Positions 11,971-25,119 are shown, counted from the first letter of the stretch. The stretch is DNA of 64,000 nucleotides from Anoplolepis gracilipes (GCF_047496725.1 NC_132982.1:1425001-1489000); one strand, 5' to 3'. Notes: generated from the sequence alone by a model not told the origin. Made by a program: numbers and translations.

Positions 11971-12843
11971 GGTGGACCATTTTAATCCATCCAGTCAAAA
12001 ATCTCGAAAATCAAGCTCGGGAGAGAAAAATGTTTTAGACAAAAGTTGTATGGTTTCGAAGGGGCCATAGTTGGTATCATTAGTCTGATCTTGAAGAGTC
12101 ATTTGAAGGTCACATGAACGTCATGTTTAATTTCTTAAATGGAACCTACTATTTTTCATTATATATTCTTGTAGCGTACCTCAAAAGCTTTCTAAAACAC
12201 TATAATAAAATATTTTTTCATTAAATACTTTTCAAGTTATAAGGCTTCAAAGTTGCAATATTTTGACATAAAATACAAGATATCTCGTAAAATATTCATT
12301 TTTTGATTATCTTACTCTAATACTTTTATGCACAGAATAACGAGACGAATCAATTGGTGTAAAGAAAACACATAATTATGTTAAAGTAAAAATGTGTAAC
12401 TGTTAGTTGCAAATTCAGATTTTTACTTTAACATAATTATGTGTTTTAATTATGCCAATTGATTCGTCTCGTTATTCTGTGCATAAAAGTATTAGAGTAA
12501 GATAATCAAAAAATGAATATTTTATGAGATATCTTGTATTTTGTCAAAATACTGCAACTTTGAACCCTTATAATTCAAAACATACTTAATGAAAAATACT
12601 TTGTCATAAGTGTTTTGGAAAGCTCTCGAGATGAGCTACAAGAATATGTGAAAATATATAGGGTGTTCCATTTAAAAAACTTGAAGTGACTTTCACGTGA
12701 CCTTCAAATGACTTTGCAAGGTCAAACCAATGGTGCCATCTTATGGCGCCCTCAAAACCATACAACTTTTGTCTGAAACATTTTTCTCTCCCAAGCTTGG
12801 TTTTCGAGATTTTCGACTGGATGGATTAAAATGGTCCACCTTG
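11968..12843. mobile_element. family-G palindromic TA element, copy 1
   Basis: About 876 bp, inverted throughout: CAGGGTGGACCATTTTAATC at the left pairs with its inverse at the right, and TA flanks both ends. The centre (about 12395-12420) is a small loop in a long hairpin. No protein frame survives. An almost identical copy lies at 32524-33402. The TA target and CAGGG ends fit Tc1/mariner-type mobilisation (inference). Confidence 0.85.
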
Positions 12844-12853
12844 TATATATATA

Positions 12854-13094
12854 CAGGGTGTCTCAGAATGACCGTATTACCTCTCAAGTGCAGATAGAGT
12901 GGGTTAAATGGAATAGAAAAATTCTGTACCATCTTTCTTGCAGCGGGCTGATACTCACGCCAAATTTGCCGATCTTTGTAAATTAATTTTTCAATAATTA
13001 TTCTGAAAATCGTAAAATGGTACAGGACTTTCTATTCCATTTAACCCGCTCTACCTGCACCCGAGAGGTGATACGGTCATTTTGAGACACCTTG
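12854..13094. mobile_element. TA-flanked palindromic MITE (family H)
   Basis: It starts CAGGGTGTCTCAGAATGACC and ends with the inverse of CAAGGTGTCTCAAAATGACC, TA on both sides, about 241 bp, inserted 10 bp from the end of the family-G element. Arms include GGGTTAAATGGAATAGAAA. Noncoding. Confidence 0.85.
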
Positions 13095-13371
13095 TATATC
13101 AATTTTTAAAATTTTTTATTATTTTTGCTTTTGCGTACTAACTTTTTCCAAAATTTAGGTGTTTGTCTTTTTTATTAAATTATTATAAAATATGTGATTT
13201 TATCTAAAAACATTGTACTATTTTTTTATGAAGCTAGAAAAATACTTGTAACAAATATGTATTTAATACGTTGTATTAATATTAAGTAATAAAATATTAT
13301 TTTTGTTGTTAATAATTATAATACATTTATAAAGTAAATTTTAATTTAAAAATTTCTTTCTTTTTTAGAGA
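13095..13371. other. AT-rich unassigned sequence
   Basis: Spacer between the MITE and the transposase pseudogene. Nothing recognised. Confidence 0.5.
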
Positions 13372-14345
13372 ATAATGCTGTTTAATCCAAGAAAACGTAA
13401 TAATTCTACTGTGTGCAGTATTAACTACTTTGGACTCTCAAAAAGTCCTGTGACAACTAATGAAATTGAAACATAAAATAAGATTGAACATATGTTTAAA
13501 CTAATGCATAAAGAAACGTATGAAATTGATGAAGAAAAATCATTAGATTTTGAAAACACATTTTACATACCAGAAGTAGAACGAGTAACTGATGAAGAAA
13601 GAGAAGATGACACATATGTTGTAAACAAAATTACATGTGTTGCGGATTGTATACCAATAGAATATAAAAGAAACACTGTAGAATTTTGCAAAAGTGGTAT
13701 AGCAAAGCTAAAAAGTCTTAGAACTGTGAAACATAGATTCCGGAAAGTCGTCTCTTCGTCAATTAAGAAGATGGAAGGAAAAAGTAAATAAAAGTGGCAA
13801 TAGATTTGACATACTGAAAGAAATTTTAACATATACGTTAAATAAATTCAATGAAGCTGTTAAAAATGGTATAATTGTTCATGACATCAATATTGCTCGA
13901 TGGGATCTTCGAGCGCAAAAGGAAGTAAATGTATCAGGAAAAATTAAAAAATTTGTAACAAAAAAGCATTTAACGTCAAATGTAAATTTAGAAGAACAAA
14001 GCAATTTATTTATTGAAAATGTAAAATATTTTATTATACAATATGAAATTGAAGTTGTATATAACTCGGATCAAAGTGAATTTCAGTTAGAATTTCATTC
14101 CGGTCGTTAACTGTCATCCAAAAGTGTAAAAAGAATAGAGCGTATAATATTTTAAAATTACAATTATTACATAAAATTACAATCAAATTAACACACAATC
14201 AATTATCATCACTGAGGTTTAAGAATTTATTTAAATATGCATGTTATAAAAGTGGTTATTTAGAAAAGAGGCTAGAAGAATTTGATAGACATCTGGTCAA
14301 AGAAATCTTCTTTGTTCGATCAATTCTATTTTTAAATTATAAAAA
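13372..14345 (+). pseudogene. pogo/Tc5 (CENP-B-like) DDE transposase relic
   Basis: A 99-codon frame (13492-13791) is followed, after a frameshift, by further plus-strand coding pieces. One reads FVTKKHLTSNVNLEEQ, which fits the end of a CENP-B-type helix-turn-helix domain. The next reads VVYNSDQSEFQLEFHSGR, which resembles the first-aspartate motif of pogo/Tigger-type DDE_1 transposases (N-x-D-Q-x-G-F...RTL), with the usual glycine replaced by E. A later piece, FKNLFKYACYKSGY, resembles a C-terminal block I associate with insect proteins of this type. Frameshifts, stops (for example TAA directly after the SGR block) and deletion of the catalytic core after the first D show it is dead. A family-P arm abuts its 3' end. 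The family call is from memory of motifs and should be treated as probable. Confidence 0.55.
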
Positions 14346-14349
14346 TATA

Positions 14350-14556
14350 TTATTTTTGAACAAGTAACTATCAATTTGGCGAATAAGAGTCATACGCGGA
14401 TGTTAATGCGTTTTCTTTATTTTTAATGCGTTTTAGAAATTAATTATTTCCGCGATAATTGAAACACGTACAGAGCATATATTTTACTTGGTGTATTTTA
14501 CCAAGAAATAGATTCCCATTTTTGAGAATTCTATAACCCCTCTTTATCTTTCACCC
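14350..14556 (+). mobile_element. family-P single arm, decayed
   Basis: Landmarks AACAAGTAACTATCAATTTG, CATACGCGGATGTTAATGCG, TTTTACTTGGTGTATTTTAC and TTTTTGAGAATTCTATAACC match the family-P arm. It directly follows the transposase relic and has no opposite arm. Confidence 0.65.
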
Positions 14557-15982
14557 TATAATAGTTAATAATAATTGTAATAGTTATAATTACACTACAA
14601 AATAAAAATATTTTTTATGTAAAAACAATTTTCACAAATACAACTTTTAAATAAACTTTTAAATTGTGTTTGGATAAAAAATATTTCTATCCTGCAGTAT
14701 AATTATATATGATTATATAATTATATAATTATAACTATTACAATTATTATAGTTGCTATTATAATTATTACAAAAAATAAATAATTTTCCGTCTTATTAT
14801 CAAAAAATAATAAAAAAAAAAAGATTTTCTATTTTTTTCATCATGTTGCACCAACTCGACAAAATTGAAAAAATTTGAGAGTATTGAGACATTTAAAAAG
14901 AATATTCTATAAAAGTTTGGTAATTGAACCTCGAAAGGAACATGTTATAAAAGCCATTTCTTAATTTTAAATTTTTTTAAATCAAGCTTTTATTCAAGAT
15001 TAATGAAAAAATATTTTTTTTGTGTCTTTTGTTGGTAAATGTTCGGAAAAAAAACGATATGGGATCATCTTAAATATTTACAGAAAAGAAACATAAAAAC
15101 TGAAAATGATGTTTTTCTCAATAACTCAGAAAATAATAGAATAGGGAGCTAAAATTTTAAGGAAATTTTTTTTTACAGTGAGGAAATGTCGGGCCAAATG
15201 TTATTTGAAAACTCGTCGGGAGTATTTTCAGTATACTTATCCGGCTATAGCCTTTAAAATATAATACATAAAAATTGTTGCAAATTATACAGGTCATTTT
15301 ATATGGCAATCAAATATGTTTTAATTGTTATACATAATAAAGTTCTTATATTGTCGACAAAATAATTTATTATGAATTACAATATAGTATAATGTAATGC
15401 AAATAAATCGTTACATAATGACAAATTTTTTTATTTATTTTTTTATAATTTATATATTTTTTTGCAATATTTTTTGAAGAAAATATATATATATGTAAGT
15501 TTAAATATATATATATTTATATATGTATATATAAGTTTAAATAATTCTTGTATTTTCAATTGATGTATTTCCTTTTATAACATAATTTTTTGTAAGAGAA
15601 ATAAATTTATACAATGGATGTAATAAAATACGCTTCTTTGTATGGCGCTTTTTTTGATGCATTAAACTAACACTGTATATAATAATTTGATGAACAAGCA
15701 TTTGGTGGACTTGGCGTTTTTAACTTTTTTTTTGAAAAGATAATTTTGTAAAAATTATAAAATATACGTAATATTTTTTAACAAAGATATTGTAATTTAT
15801 CTTATAATGAATGTATATGTTGATATGTTTCAAGATTACAAAACTTTTTTACTATAATATCTTCTTCAGCATAATCTATGAAAGAAGCAGTAAATAGCAA
15901 CAATAAAAAAAACATTAAAATTTTTATTGCGTATTTTGATAGCCCTTCTTGAAATCTTTTTAAAATTATAATTTTATTGTGG
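14557..15982. other. AT-rich unassigned sequence
   Basis: No gene or clear repeat. Weak palindromic AT runs at about 14700-14760. A minus-strand frame at 15802-16041 would encode a short hydrophobic segment, but its start lies in the tandem repeat that follows and it has no recognisable match. Confidence 0.45.
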
Positions 15983-16090
15983 CCTTCACTTGGACATGTT
16001 ACAAAAGGACACGGTTCAAATGGACACGAAATTTTAGACACCGTTCACTTGGACACCGTTCATTTGGACACTGTTTATTTGAACACGATA
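15983..16090. repeat. degenerate tandem repeat, TTCACTTGGACACCG-type
   Basis: Five to seven imperfect units of about 12-15 bp, e.g. TTCACTTGGACACCG at 16045-16059, followed by TTCATTTGGACACTG and TTTATTTGAACACGA. The array decays toward both ends. Confidence 0.75.
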
Positions 16091-16442
16091 GATATGCATG
16101 TTTTATTTCGTTAAAACTGATAAACTAAAAATAGCATTTTATAGGTAAAACATTATACTTTATGAAACTTGACTTGAATTCATCAAGAGAATTTTTCTTG
16201 CCAAGCTGCAGAGTTTCAAAAATACATAATTTTAAGGAATAAAACAATGTGTTATGTTTTAAAGGATAGAATAAGAAAAATGTAAAAATTTTTAAAAACT
16301 ATTAATAGCGCGTTAAAGTTGAAACTTCAAACTTTAAAATGTCTTTTTTTAACTTTTCTACGATGATTTTTCACCGAACTACAATAATTTGAAAATAGCC
16401 CATTTTTTGACATATAAAAAGTGTTTCCTATATTTTTGTGCT

Positions 16443-16493
<51 letters not shown>

Positions 16494-17599
16494 CAACGCT
16501 GATGTCAGCTAACATTTTTTAAAAATTGGTAATTATAACTGTAAAGATATAGAAATCATATTAGTAAAAATATCTTATTAATAAAGAATTATAATAATAA
16601 AAGTATGCATACTATAAATCATATTATTGTTAAAAAAATTATATTAATGTGTTATATGAATTGATTTATCTTGTAATTTGTTGTCAATGTAATATAACAT
16701 TTCATTTTAAAGTGTTAATTTAAAGAAATATAAATAAATTGGATGATTTAAATTGTATTTTTATAAATATTTTAAATGAAAATATCTTGTATTAAAAATG
16801 TTAATTTTAAAAACCTACAAAGTATGATCACTGAAATATATTTATTTTTATAAGAAAACAATGTAATGTAATTCGTTAAATACTTTTATAATGCATATAT
16901 TGCATAATTTAATAGCGTGCAGCAATCTATTGCAATACTTTCTCATATTTTAATATATTTTGTAATTCTCAATAATAATGTCAGTTTTGGATATTTATTT
17001 ATTTATTTAAACTTCTATTTTCATCCATATTTTGCAAAAGAATTACTCAACAACAACATTATCAAAATTATAGCATATAAATAAACAGCAATTTCTCATA
17101 AATATCTATATGCGTTTGAATTTTTATTTTAAATTTTTAGTAAAAAACTAAGTTTTTGGCTTTAATACGGTTAAAAAAATATGTCAGTTTTGACACTTTC
17201 TTAAGGAAGAATTTCAAAAATTTATTTAAGAGAGATGACATAATTGTTTTATTTTTGAGTTAAGTTACATGTGTGTGTGTACTACTTATTTATTTGTTTA
17301 ACTATACAATTGAATTATGATTGGTAACTAGATTGATGTGTTTTTCTTTAAAAATATTCCTAGAAAGTATATCTTATTAATATTAAGATGTAATATATGC
17401 ACAATAGCTTCCTTTCCCAAGAATATTTATTGAATAACGTAACAAATTAATTACAATAACAATACATTTTCGATAACGAAAACAATTGTATATTGAACGA
17501 TGTGTCTGCTTCTGTTTTTATCGAATATCTTTAATCGCTCAAAAATAACTTACGTTAATTTCATCAACAAGTAAATCTAAAAGAGGCATTAGGCATCAA
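16091..17599. other. AT-rich unassigned sequence with (AT)n
   Basis: An (AT)n run lies at about 16448-16487. The remainder is AT-rich with no recognised gene or repeat family. Confidence 0.5.
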
Positions 17600-17858
17600 G
17601 CAATATCAGCTTTTATAAAAAGTAAGACGAAGAGGAAAGAGTGAGATGGGCGTTTCTCTCAAGCGAGTATTCCAGGTTAATTTTATCGAGCCCTAAAGAG
17701 TGCATGGAAGGACCGGCGAAGGATAACGCTAGCGGGTTTCATCGGACGCTGCTCGAAGCGGATGAAGGACGCCCGCATTCCACGCCGCAACTTGGTATAA
17801 TACGAAGAATTGGCTGTATAGAAGGAGGGAGTGAGAGATAAAATGAGATGAGAAGAAC

Positions 17859-17912
<54 letters not shown>

Positions 17913-18410
17913 AAAGTGTGCGCATGTGTGTGTATATGCGTGCATATATGTATGCATGCGGGCATGTTTTTGTGCGTGTGTGAAAGAAGAGGGAATAGGG
18001 AGAGAGCGAAAAGAGGGAATGTAGAGAAAAAAAGATAGAGGGGCGGCAAAGAAGGAAAAGGAAACAAGATAAGAAGGTAGAGAGAAAGAGAAGAGAGATG
18101 ACGTTAAAGAAGATAAAAATCAGAACGAAAGAATGAAGGCGGAGAAGAGAGAGGGAGACTATAGAGGCGAAACAAAGATTCAAGTGAAAAAAAAAAGAAA
18201 GGCAAAAGTGGAAGCAGTTTATTCTAGTAGTCATCTATATCTGTCCTCTTCCTCTTCTCCTTCGTCAACTTTTCTTTTTCCGTTTCTTTCTTTCTCTTTA
18301 TCTTTCAACTTTTTATTTTTTATTTTTACCTTCTCTCTTTCGACGATCGCTTGCCGCGTGTCTCCGACGGAAGTAAATCGACACGTATATTCTTTTTTTT
18401 ATTAGATTTC
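17600..18410. other. GC- and purine-rich island with (GA)n
   Basis: Composition changes abruptly: 17630-17850 is GC-richer with a 66-codon plus-strand frame (17641-17841) that I do not recognise. 17860-18210 is almost pure purine on the plus strand, including (GA)n at 17862-17908. 18235-18330 is pyrimidine-rich. It could be a transcription-start region or 5'UTR of a host gene, but no promoter or splice site was established. The long minus-strand frame through it is low-complexity serine/leucine and not credible. Confidence 0.4.
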
Positions 18411-18749
18411 CGTCCACTATAAGATCCACACAGTATCACGTAACATCATTCTACGAGGATATTACATACATATAGTACTGCGCGTTTGCAAAGAAGTTAT
18501 CATTTGATTTTGATGAACTTTGGATGTATTATATATTATAGTCTATGTCAAAATAAGAGACACGTATTTTTTTTATAGTAAGTATAAAGTGATCTTATCT
18601 ATATATTAAGGAGTTAAAACAAAAAACAATTTTTTCTTGAAAAAAAATTAACTTTCTTTGTTTTTGAGCGCTAATATTGTCAGAGAACGGTCATATAAAA
18701 TAACAACTATATAAAAATATATAAACAATAATACTTAAATATATGTAAA

Positions 18750-18799
<50 letters not shown>

Positions 18800-19846
18800 T
18801 TTAAACAAAAATTTAAAGCATATTTTTTATACAACAGTATATTTAGATTTTTAAAAAATGTCAAATTTTTTCCTTTTTCTTTATTTTTCAAAAATTTTGA
18901 ATTTTTTTGTGGACAAAAGTTAAATAGAATTTTATGACAAAATCAATTGTGTATATATAAAGTTATTTTTTAAAAAAACATTTTTGAGAAATTTAATATG
19001 AACATTCCCTTACACGCTATTTGTATATACTCATTGTATCGATTTAATAACAATATTTTTTCTAGTTTTTCTAATAATTTTTAATTTCTTACTATATAAT
19101 AGTAAAATGGATATTTATATTACATATGATTTCCAATTATAATGTGAAATCAATATATAAATATTTTAACATGGATCTTATAATAACACTTTGTAATCTG
19201 CAACATCAATGAAATATTGTATAGTGTAATTTGAAATTTATTTTCTTTATTAGATGTATTTACTCTGTGACACCCAGCGAAATAATATTTTCGTTGATCT
19301 TACACGGTTGTGCGTTGATGTGCGAACGCCGGTTCAATCTTTCGTTTAGCGTCAATGCTTGCGAAATCTGTAATAACTAACACCATTATACACGTGGCTC
19401 ACGGATAAATGGCAGTTTAAGCAATGCTTATAATTGATAAAATTTTAAACTTCTATGTATATTAAAAAAACTACTTCTTAAAATAAAAAATGATATGCAC
19501 TTTTATTGTTTAATTTTTTATGAGGTTTTGTGCTGCAATCTATTATTATTTTTAAATTTTGAGACTGTGCATGCGTACAGAATATTGAAGAACCTATGGC
19601 ACAAACTTCTTAGGAGGTGATGGTTTTATTAAAAGAATCAATTTTTATAATTATATTTTATGTATTCTTATGTCTATTATGGATTTTACTAACATGTGTT
19701 GTATGGTGTGATAGCACTGAGCGCAACAGCACTAATGGCGTCATCTAACGGTACAAAATTAAAGCTAGACAACTCTTGCGAAGAGAAAAATTATGATAAC
19801 AAGACAACAAGGTATCTGAATTATATAAATAGACTGAAAAATTCAG

Positions 19847-19892
<46 letters not shown>

Positions 19893-20153
19893 TGATATGT
19901 TCCATATTTAAAAAATGCAGAGTTTTGTTCAATATATTGTATATTTTCTGAATATTACTTATAATTATCTCATAGAAAATGTAATGAAATTTTAACTACT
20001 AAAGGTTTAAAATAAAATATACACATAAAGGTAATATTTTTTTGTACAACAATTTTTTGAACGGATATACTATATAAATTTGGCGCCTTTCTTATTTTCT
20101 TTTTAAAAGTTTAGTTATTTAAAAGTAGGTATAGGGTAAGTTTTCTTTACGAG
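18411..20153. other. unassigned, with decayed family-K copy and AT microsatellites
   Basis: About 18480-19010 shares order and wording with family K (GAGACACGTATTTTTTTTAT, GACAAAATCAATTGTGTATA). (TA)n runs at about 18753-18793 and 19850-19886. Nothing coding recognised. Confidence 0.5.
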
Positions 20154-20737
20154 TTTCAGAATGAAATATAATTTAAATCTTTATTTCTTGTTAGATAACA
20201 ATAGGACATGGAATGTCATTTGAATATATTACTTAGGCTTTTATTTATTTTTTAAAATTAAAATAAAAAAATTTACGTTTATCAAATACTTACATTTGAT
20301 TTCCGTATTAAACTAACATTGCTTTAGTCTATCAAATTCATAGCATTGTACTATGTTGTCTGGTATAATTGTAATTTTTCCTGTATATTAACAAATTTAA
20401 GGCCAATATATAGGAAAAATTGCAGTTATACTAGAGAACATGGTGCAAACAGCGACCAGAGTACTAATCTGCGTATAGATTAGGATAATGTAGGATGAGG
20501 TTAATGCGAAGAGATTAGGAAAATGCGAAGGACATTTGATAAATATGAAAAAAAACGGAAAACAATAGGATATACAATAAAATCCCATTTGAATATATTA
20601 CTAGATTTTATTTATTTTTTAATTTAAAAAAAAATAAAATCTAGTAATATATTCAAATGAGATTTTATTGTATATCCTATTGTTATCCGACAAGAAATAA
20701 AGTTAAATTATATTTCATATTTTATTTCATTCTGAAA
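20154..20737. mobile_element. fold-back element with inner palindrome
   Basis: Outer inverted arms are about 20154-20262 and 20637-20737 (TTTCAGAATGAAATATAATT, GATAACAATAGGA, TTTGAATATATTACT). A second, nearly perfect palindrome at 20562-20693 (AACAATAGGATATACAATAA and its inverse) uses the same terminal sequence, so one half appears to have been copied inward. Noncoding. Confidence 0.75.
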
Positions 20738-21224
20738 ATCTTCAAGTCTCTTGACTCGTTCTATATAACACATACGTGCATGTGTATATTACTGTGTATC
20801 ACTATACTAAATGCTAATTTAGCCATTTAATAGATTGCTGACTTGCAATATAAAAATAAAATTATTATCAAGGAGACAATTTTTTAAAATAATTTCTTGC
20901 ATATTAATAAAACTTCATAAGTTCTGATTTTTTAAAATAAAAGCAATCTCTGAGAATTCTAGATTTTCTAGGATTTTTTAGAGAATAAATACACTAGATT
21001 AGGTACGTATATTATTGTATTTTAAAATACGGTTTGAGGTTTAGTAATTTATTGATTAATAAATTGATTAATAAATATTTTTTATTCAAACAATGATTCA
21101 TATGTATATTAATGCAATGAAAATAAAATAAAAAAGAAAGAAAATTTATTTGTCAAATAAAAAGTCATATGCCAAAACAAAGTAATACGTTTGTATAAAT
21201 TTGTTATATAATTCTATTCTATTC
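20738..21224. other. AT-rich unassigned sequence
   Basis: Nothing recognised. Confidence 0.5.
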
Positions 21225-21232
21225 TTTTAAAC

Positions 21233-21713
21233 CAGGTGTACGGCCGATTTGCACTTTTTGGCTGATTTCGCCTATTGCCATCTTTACTTCTTTTATATCA
21301 AAGCATCTAGACTGCTGGCGGAAACATAAGACGCTCGGACTCAGGGATGGTATTAGCTGTAAATCGTATGGGACTTTGATATGGATTGCCTCGCATATTG
21401 TTCAATGTTTACAGAGTTATTACTATTATTATAATTATTATTATTAATGTTATTATTAGTGCTACTTTTAACTTTATAGCATAATAATAATAATTATAAT
21501 AATAATAACTCTGTAAACATTAAACAGCAAGTGGGGAAATTCATGCCAAAGCCTCATATGATTTACAGCTAATACCGTCCCTGAGTTCGAGCGTCTTACG
21601 TTTTCGCGAGCAATCTAGATGCTATGAAATAAGAGGAGAATAAAAGGAGAAATAAAAGGAGTGGATGGCAATAGATGAAATCGGTCGAAAACTGCAAATC
21701 GGCCGCAGACCTG
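21233..21713. mobile_element. hAT-type MITE with 8-bp target duplication
   Basis: It starts CAGGTGTACGGCCGATTTGC and ends with the inverse of CAGGTCTGCGGCCGATTTGC. It is flanked on both sides by the identical octamer TTTTAAAC (21225-21232 and 21714-21721). An 8-bp duplication plus CAG-type ends is the signature of hAT transposons. Arms pair for about 200 bp around an ATT-repeat centre (about 21415-21520). No transposase, so it must be mobilised in trans. Confidence 0.88.
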
Positions 21714-21721
21714 TTTTAAAC

Positions 21722-23984
21722 AATAAAGTATAAACATGAAACAAGATAAAGCAAAACAGGAATGTATATGTTCATAATTTTACAGCTAGTAATTTTCGTA
21801 GCTTCTAACTAAGCAGAGAAGTATCCTAATGAGATTATAATGTGAATATAATGACAAGCTTCCGAACTACGTATACGAACTCACTCCCTTGATTTCGTTT
21901 TGACTGCGCGTCATGACTATGCACTTAATCCACATCGTCCAAGCTTTTTTCCAAAGTTTTACTCAATATCTACCAAAAAGCTAAAAGACAAATAACATAA
22001 GCGAAAATACAAAAAACAATGATGAGTTCTAAATAATTATATTATTTGAACCCCACGTACATATCTGAGAATGCATATCTGGAGAAGTTAATACTGAGAA
22101 TACATTTCTTCCTTATTTCTTCTTCTTTTCAAAAACAATTACAAAAATTATAATTATTTTCTATGAGATCAACACATGCAGTGGTATTTGGCAAGCGCAG
22201 AGGTATTTGAAGAATAATGACACTATCAAGCCTTTTGACTTAATTATATGAGTTACTTAAATCTTGCGAATACTTTAGTTCATCATTGTTTTATTATAAA
22301 AATGTATAGATCTTTTATACATATAGTTATCTTTAAAATAAGCGATATATTCTATCTAATCGCTATTTTATTATCGATAGTACAAAGAGTTTCTTACCTA
22401 TAACAAGAAAATATTTGCATTGTCGGCAATTTTTTCCTGTTAAACCCTATAAAATAATCGGTCTTTAATAATATTTCGTCGGTGGCTATATATAAGCTCG
22501 ATTTATAAATTTCTCCATTTTTTAAAAAAGTGATGATGCAATAATTATGGGCATGAATGTATCCTAAATCAATTACCAAAAATCATTATTTGTGAAAATA
22601 GACAATTGACAATTAAGTAAAGAATATCGAATGTTATTATATTATATTTTGATATTTTTCAATATTATATTTAAATATGAGAAATAAATATTTTACTATT
22701 TTTTTATCTTTAATATAAAAATAATAATACAAAGATATAAAAAATAATAATACAAAGAAAATTTTAAGAGATTAACAATAAATATTAATCAGATTCAGCC
22801 TTAATAACCTCGTCTTTGACAAATGTTTTTAAAGTCACTATCTTAAGTAACATTTAAAAGATTTTAGCCGTCGCTCGTTGTTTATTCAAGAGTTATAAAT
22901 AAAAAAATTATAATTAAAAAAATTCTGAATAATAAATATAAAAACATGAAAAAAGCTATAAGAGCAAGCGTAAAGATAACAGGTGAAAATTAATTCAGAC
23001 TTCCATAATGTTAAAAAATTATAGATAAAAGTTTTATTAAACGTTTTGGACCAATTTAGGCCATTTTTAGTAAAACTGTTTAACAAAATAAAGTTATAAA
23101 CGGTTAAAAACCTAATTAATTAAAACCAATAAAAATAAAAATACGTCAAATACCTACATACATATAAAAATCAATTATAATTAAATCATATTACATTATT
23201 TCTCCTATAACAGTGACACACAAGACAAAAAGTATAATTCTCACACCGGTAAACAGTAAGAACGAATTACTTTAAAATGTTCGCGTTCACATGCTAAAAA
23301 ATGAGACAAATATTGCAAAAACTGAAATATTCTTATAAGATCAATTCACTAGGACAATATACCGAAACAAGAATAGCCGTACATGACACACTCATCGAAT
23401 ACATTTCAAACATGACTGTCATATTAACAGTCGAACACAAGTATAAAACATAAATATTAATAAAATAAATTCAGATTTTCGTAAACTTTTTTATTGTATC
23501 ATTGGTAAATAGGATTCATTTAAACTGTCAATATCAATCTACAGATTTAAACTATTTTTTTTTGTATGTTTATATAAAAATAATTTCTGAAATCATTTTG
23601 TTTGGGCCGTGGTTGTATTGTTACGGCCTGTATGAGTATCGGGAATCAGGGATCTTTGGTCAAAGTCACTTATCTAGACGTTACTTTTTCTTATATATTT
23701 CCTTGGCAAATACAGTCTACGTTACAGAGGCACGAGTGTCTTGTTGAACAAATGTCGCCATATTGATTTTCACTCGATATTATAGGTCGATCCCGACCTT
23801 CGCGTATAGATGTCAGGGTTATCAGATCTTAGATAATACAGTTAAATTGGACACAACACATTTTGATTTCTTTTTAATTTAAAATCATAAATAGGTTATG
23901 TTAGATTATTTTTTTCAGAATGGGGATGCATTTAATAAAATATCTATTTTATTTTTATCATAAAGTAAAGACGAGAGAAAGTTA
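21722..23984. other. AT-rich unassigned sequence
   Basis: No coding or repeat signal accepted. A slightly GC-richer patch at about 23600-23830 has no identifiable product. Confidence 0.45.
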
Positions 23985-24115
23985 TTTATGGCTGCTAACA
24001 AACGAAGTCTCTCTCCCTGCTACTCTGAAAAGAACAATCTAACTTAACCCATTTTTTTGAGGTGCAAAATAACAATTTACCCTCTTAAAATTAGGTTAGT
24101 TCTTTTTAGGATAAG

Positions 24116-24171
<56 letters not shown>

Positions 24172-24445
24172 AAGAGAGGCGAAATACCTGCCCTGCCCAT
24201 TCGATTTACTACTTTATTAATAGATTCGTTTATTATTTATGTGTAATAAATCGAACGCAAGGAGTTTGCCGCTTTTCTTGTTACTCTCACATCCCGAAAA
24301 AACTAACCTAACTCAATTTCGAAGAGGGTAAATTATTATTCATCACTTGTAAAAAAATGGATTGGATTAGATTAGTTCTTTTGGAATACGGGTGCAGGGG
24401 GAAAGACGAAGCCTGTGCTCCGCCCACGCTTCGATTTACTACATA
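23985..24445. repeat. cluster of alternating short repeat units
   Basis: A unit combining a G/C-rich core with GTTAGTTCTTTT and CGATTTACTAC recurs about four times in alternating orientation: about 23999-24050 inverted, 24090-24230 direct, 24255-24315 inverted and 24370-24445 direct. The second copy has an expanded (GA)n at 24119-24176. It looks like a fold-back cluster of one short element. Confidence 0.6.
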
Positions 24446-25119
24446 ATAAAAAAATCTTTAAAAAATAAGTTCTATTAAATATATCTAGTGTCCGAAAATT
24501 ATCTATAATTTGTGAAAATTGTTTTGTTTATAACTTTTTAATAAATAACGAGCGATTGCTAAAACATTTTGAATATTATTTAGAACAATGACTTTGACAA
24601 CATATGTCATTGAGGATGGGTCTGTTAGTATTAATACATATTTACCATAGCATGATAGATTTCTTAATACCATGTTGGAGAGCGGACAACGTATAAGCCT
24701 TTTAACTTACAAGACTTTGAAACTGATAAGTTCTTTTATTTTTAAATATGTTTTTAGATTGTTTATATCTTTTTCTAAAAAAAATGGGTACTCTTATTTC
24801 ACATTTTGTCAAAACCAGTCATTCTCGAGAAAAATATATGATGAGTAGAAGATAATTTTTATTCGGATAACAGGATAGAATTACAAAAATTAAACAATTT
24901 TGAATTTTACAGGGTATTAAAAGCCAAATGCCGAGTAGTAACGCGCCAGTTTCATAGAAAGTAAATTTTTCTTTGAAACTAATTACTATCTACAGAATAC
25001 GAATACTTCTTGATCTTACACCAAATATATATAAATGAAATCCTATACTTGAGATTTTTGAAATCTCTCTAAATTCCTTTTTATTCCCCTGACAAAATGA
25101 GAAAAGTATTGAGGCACAA
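24446..25119. other. AT-rich unassigned sequence
   Basis: Nothing recognised. Confidence 0.5.

Noticed and set aside
13563..13832. Minus-strand 89-codon frame
   Set aside because: Antisense shadow of the pogo/Tc5-type coding region.
15802..16041. 79-codon minus frame with a hydrophobic segment
   Set aside because: Starts inside the tandem repeat, has no known motif and has AT-driven composition; a chance frame is more likely than a small membrane protein.
17683..18234. 183-codon minus-strand frame
   Set aside because: Generated by the (GA)n and purine-rich tract, giving long serine/leucine runs; low complexity, not a protein.
24057..24311. 84-codon plus frame with R-E repeats
   Set aside because: Encoded by the (GA)n microsatellite within a short repeat cluster.
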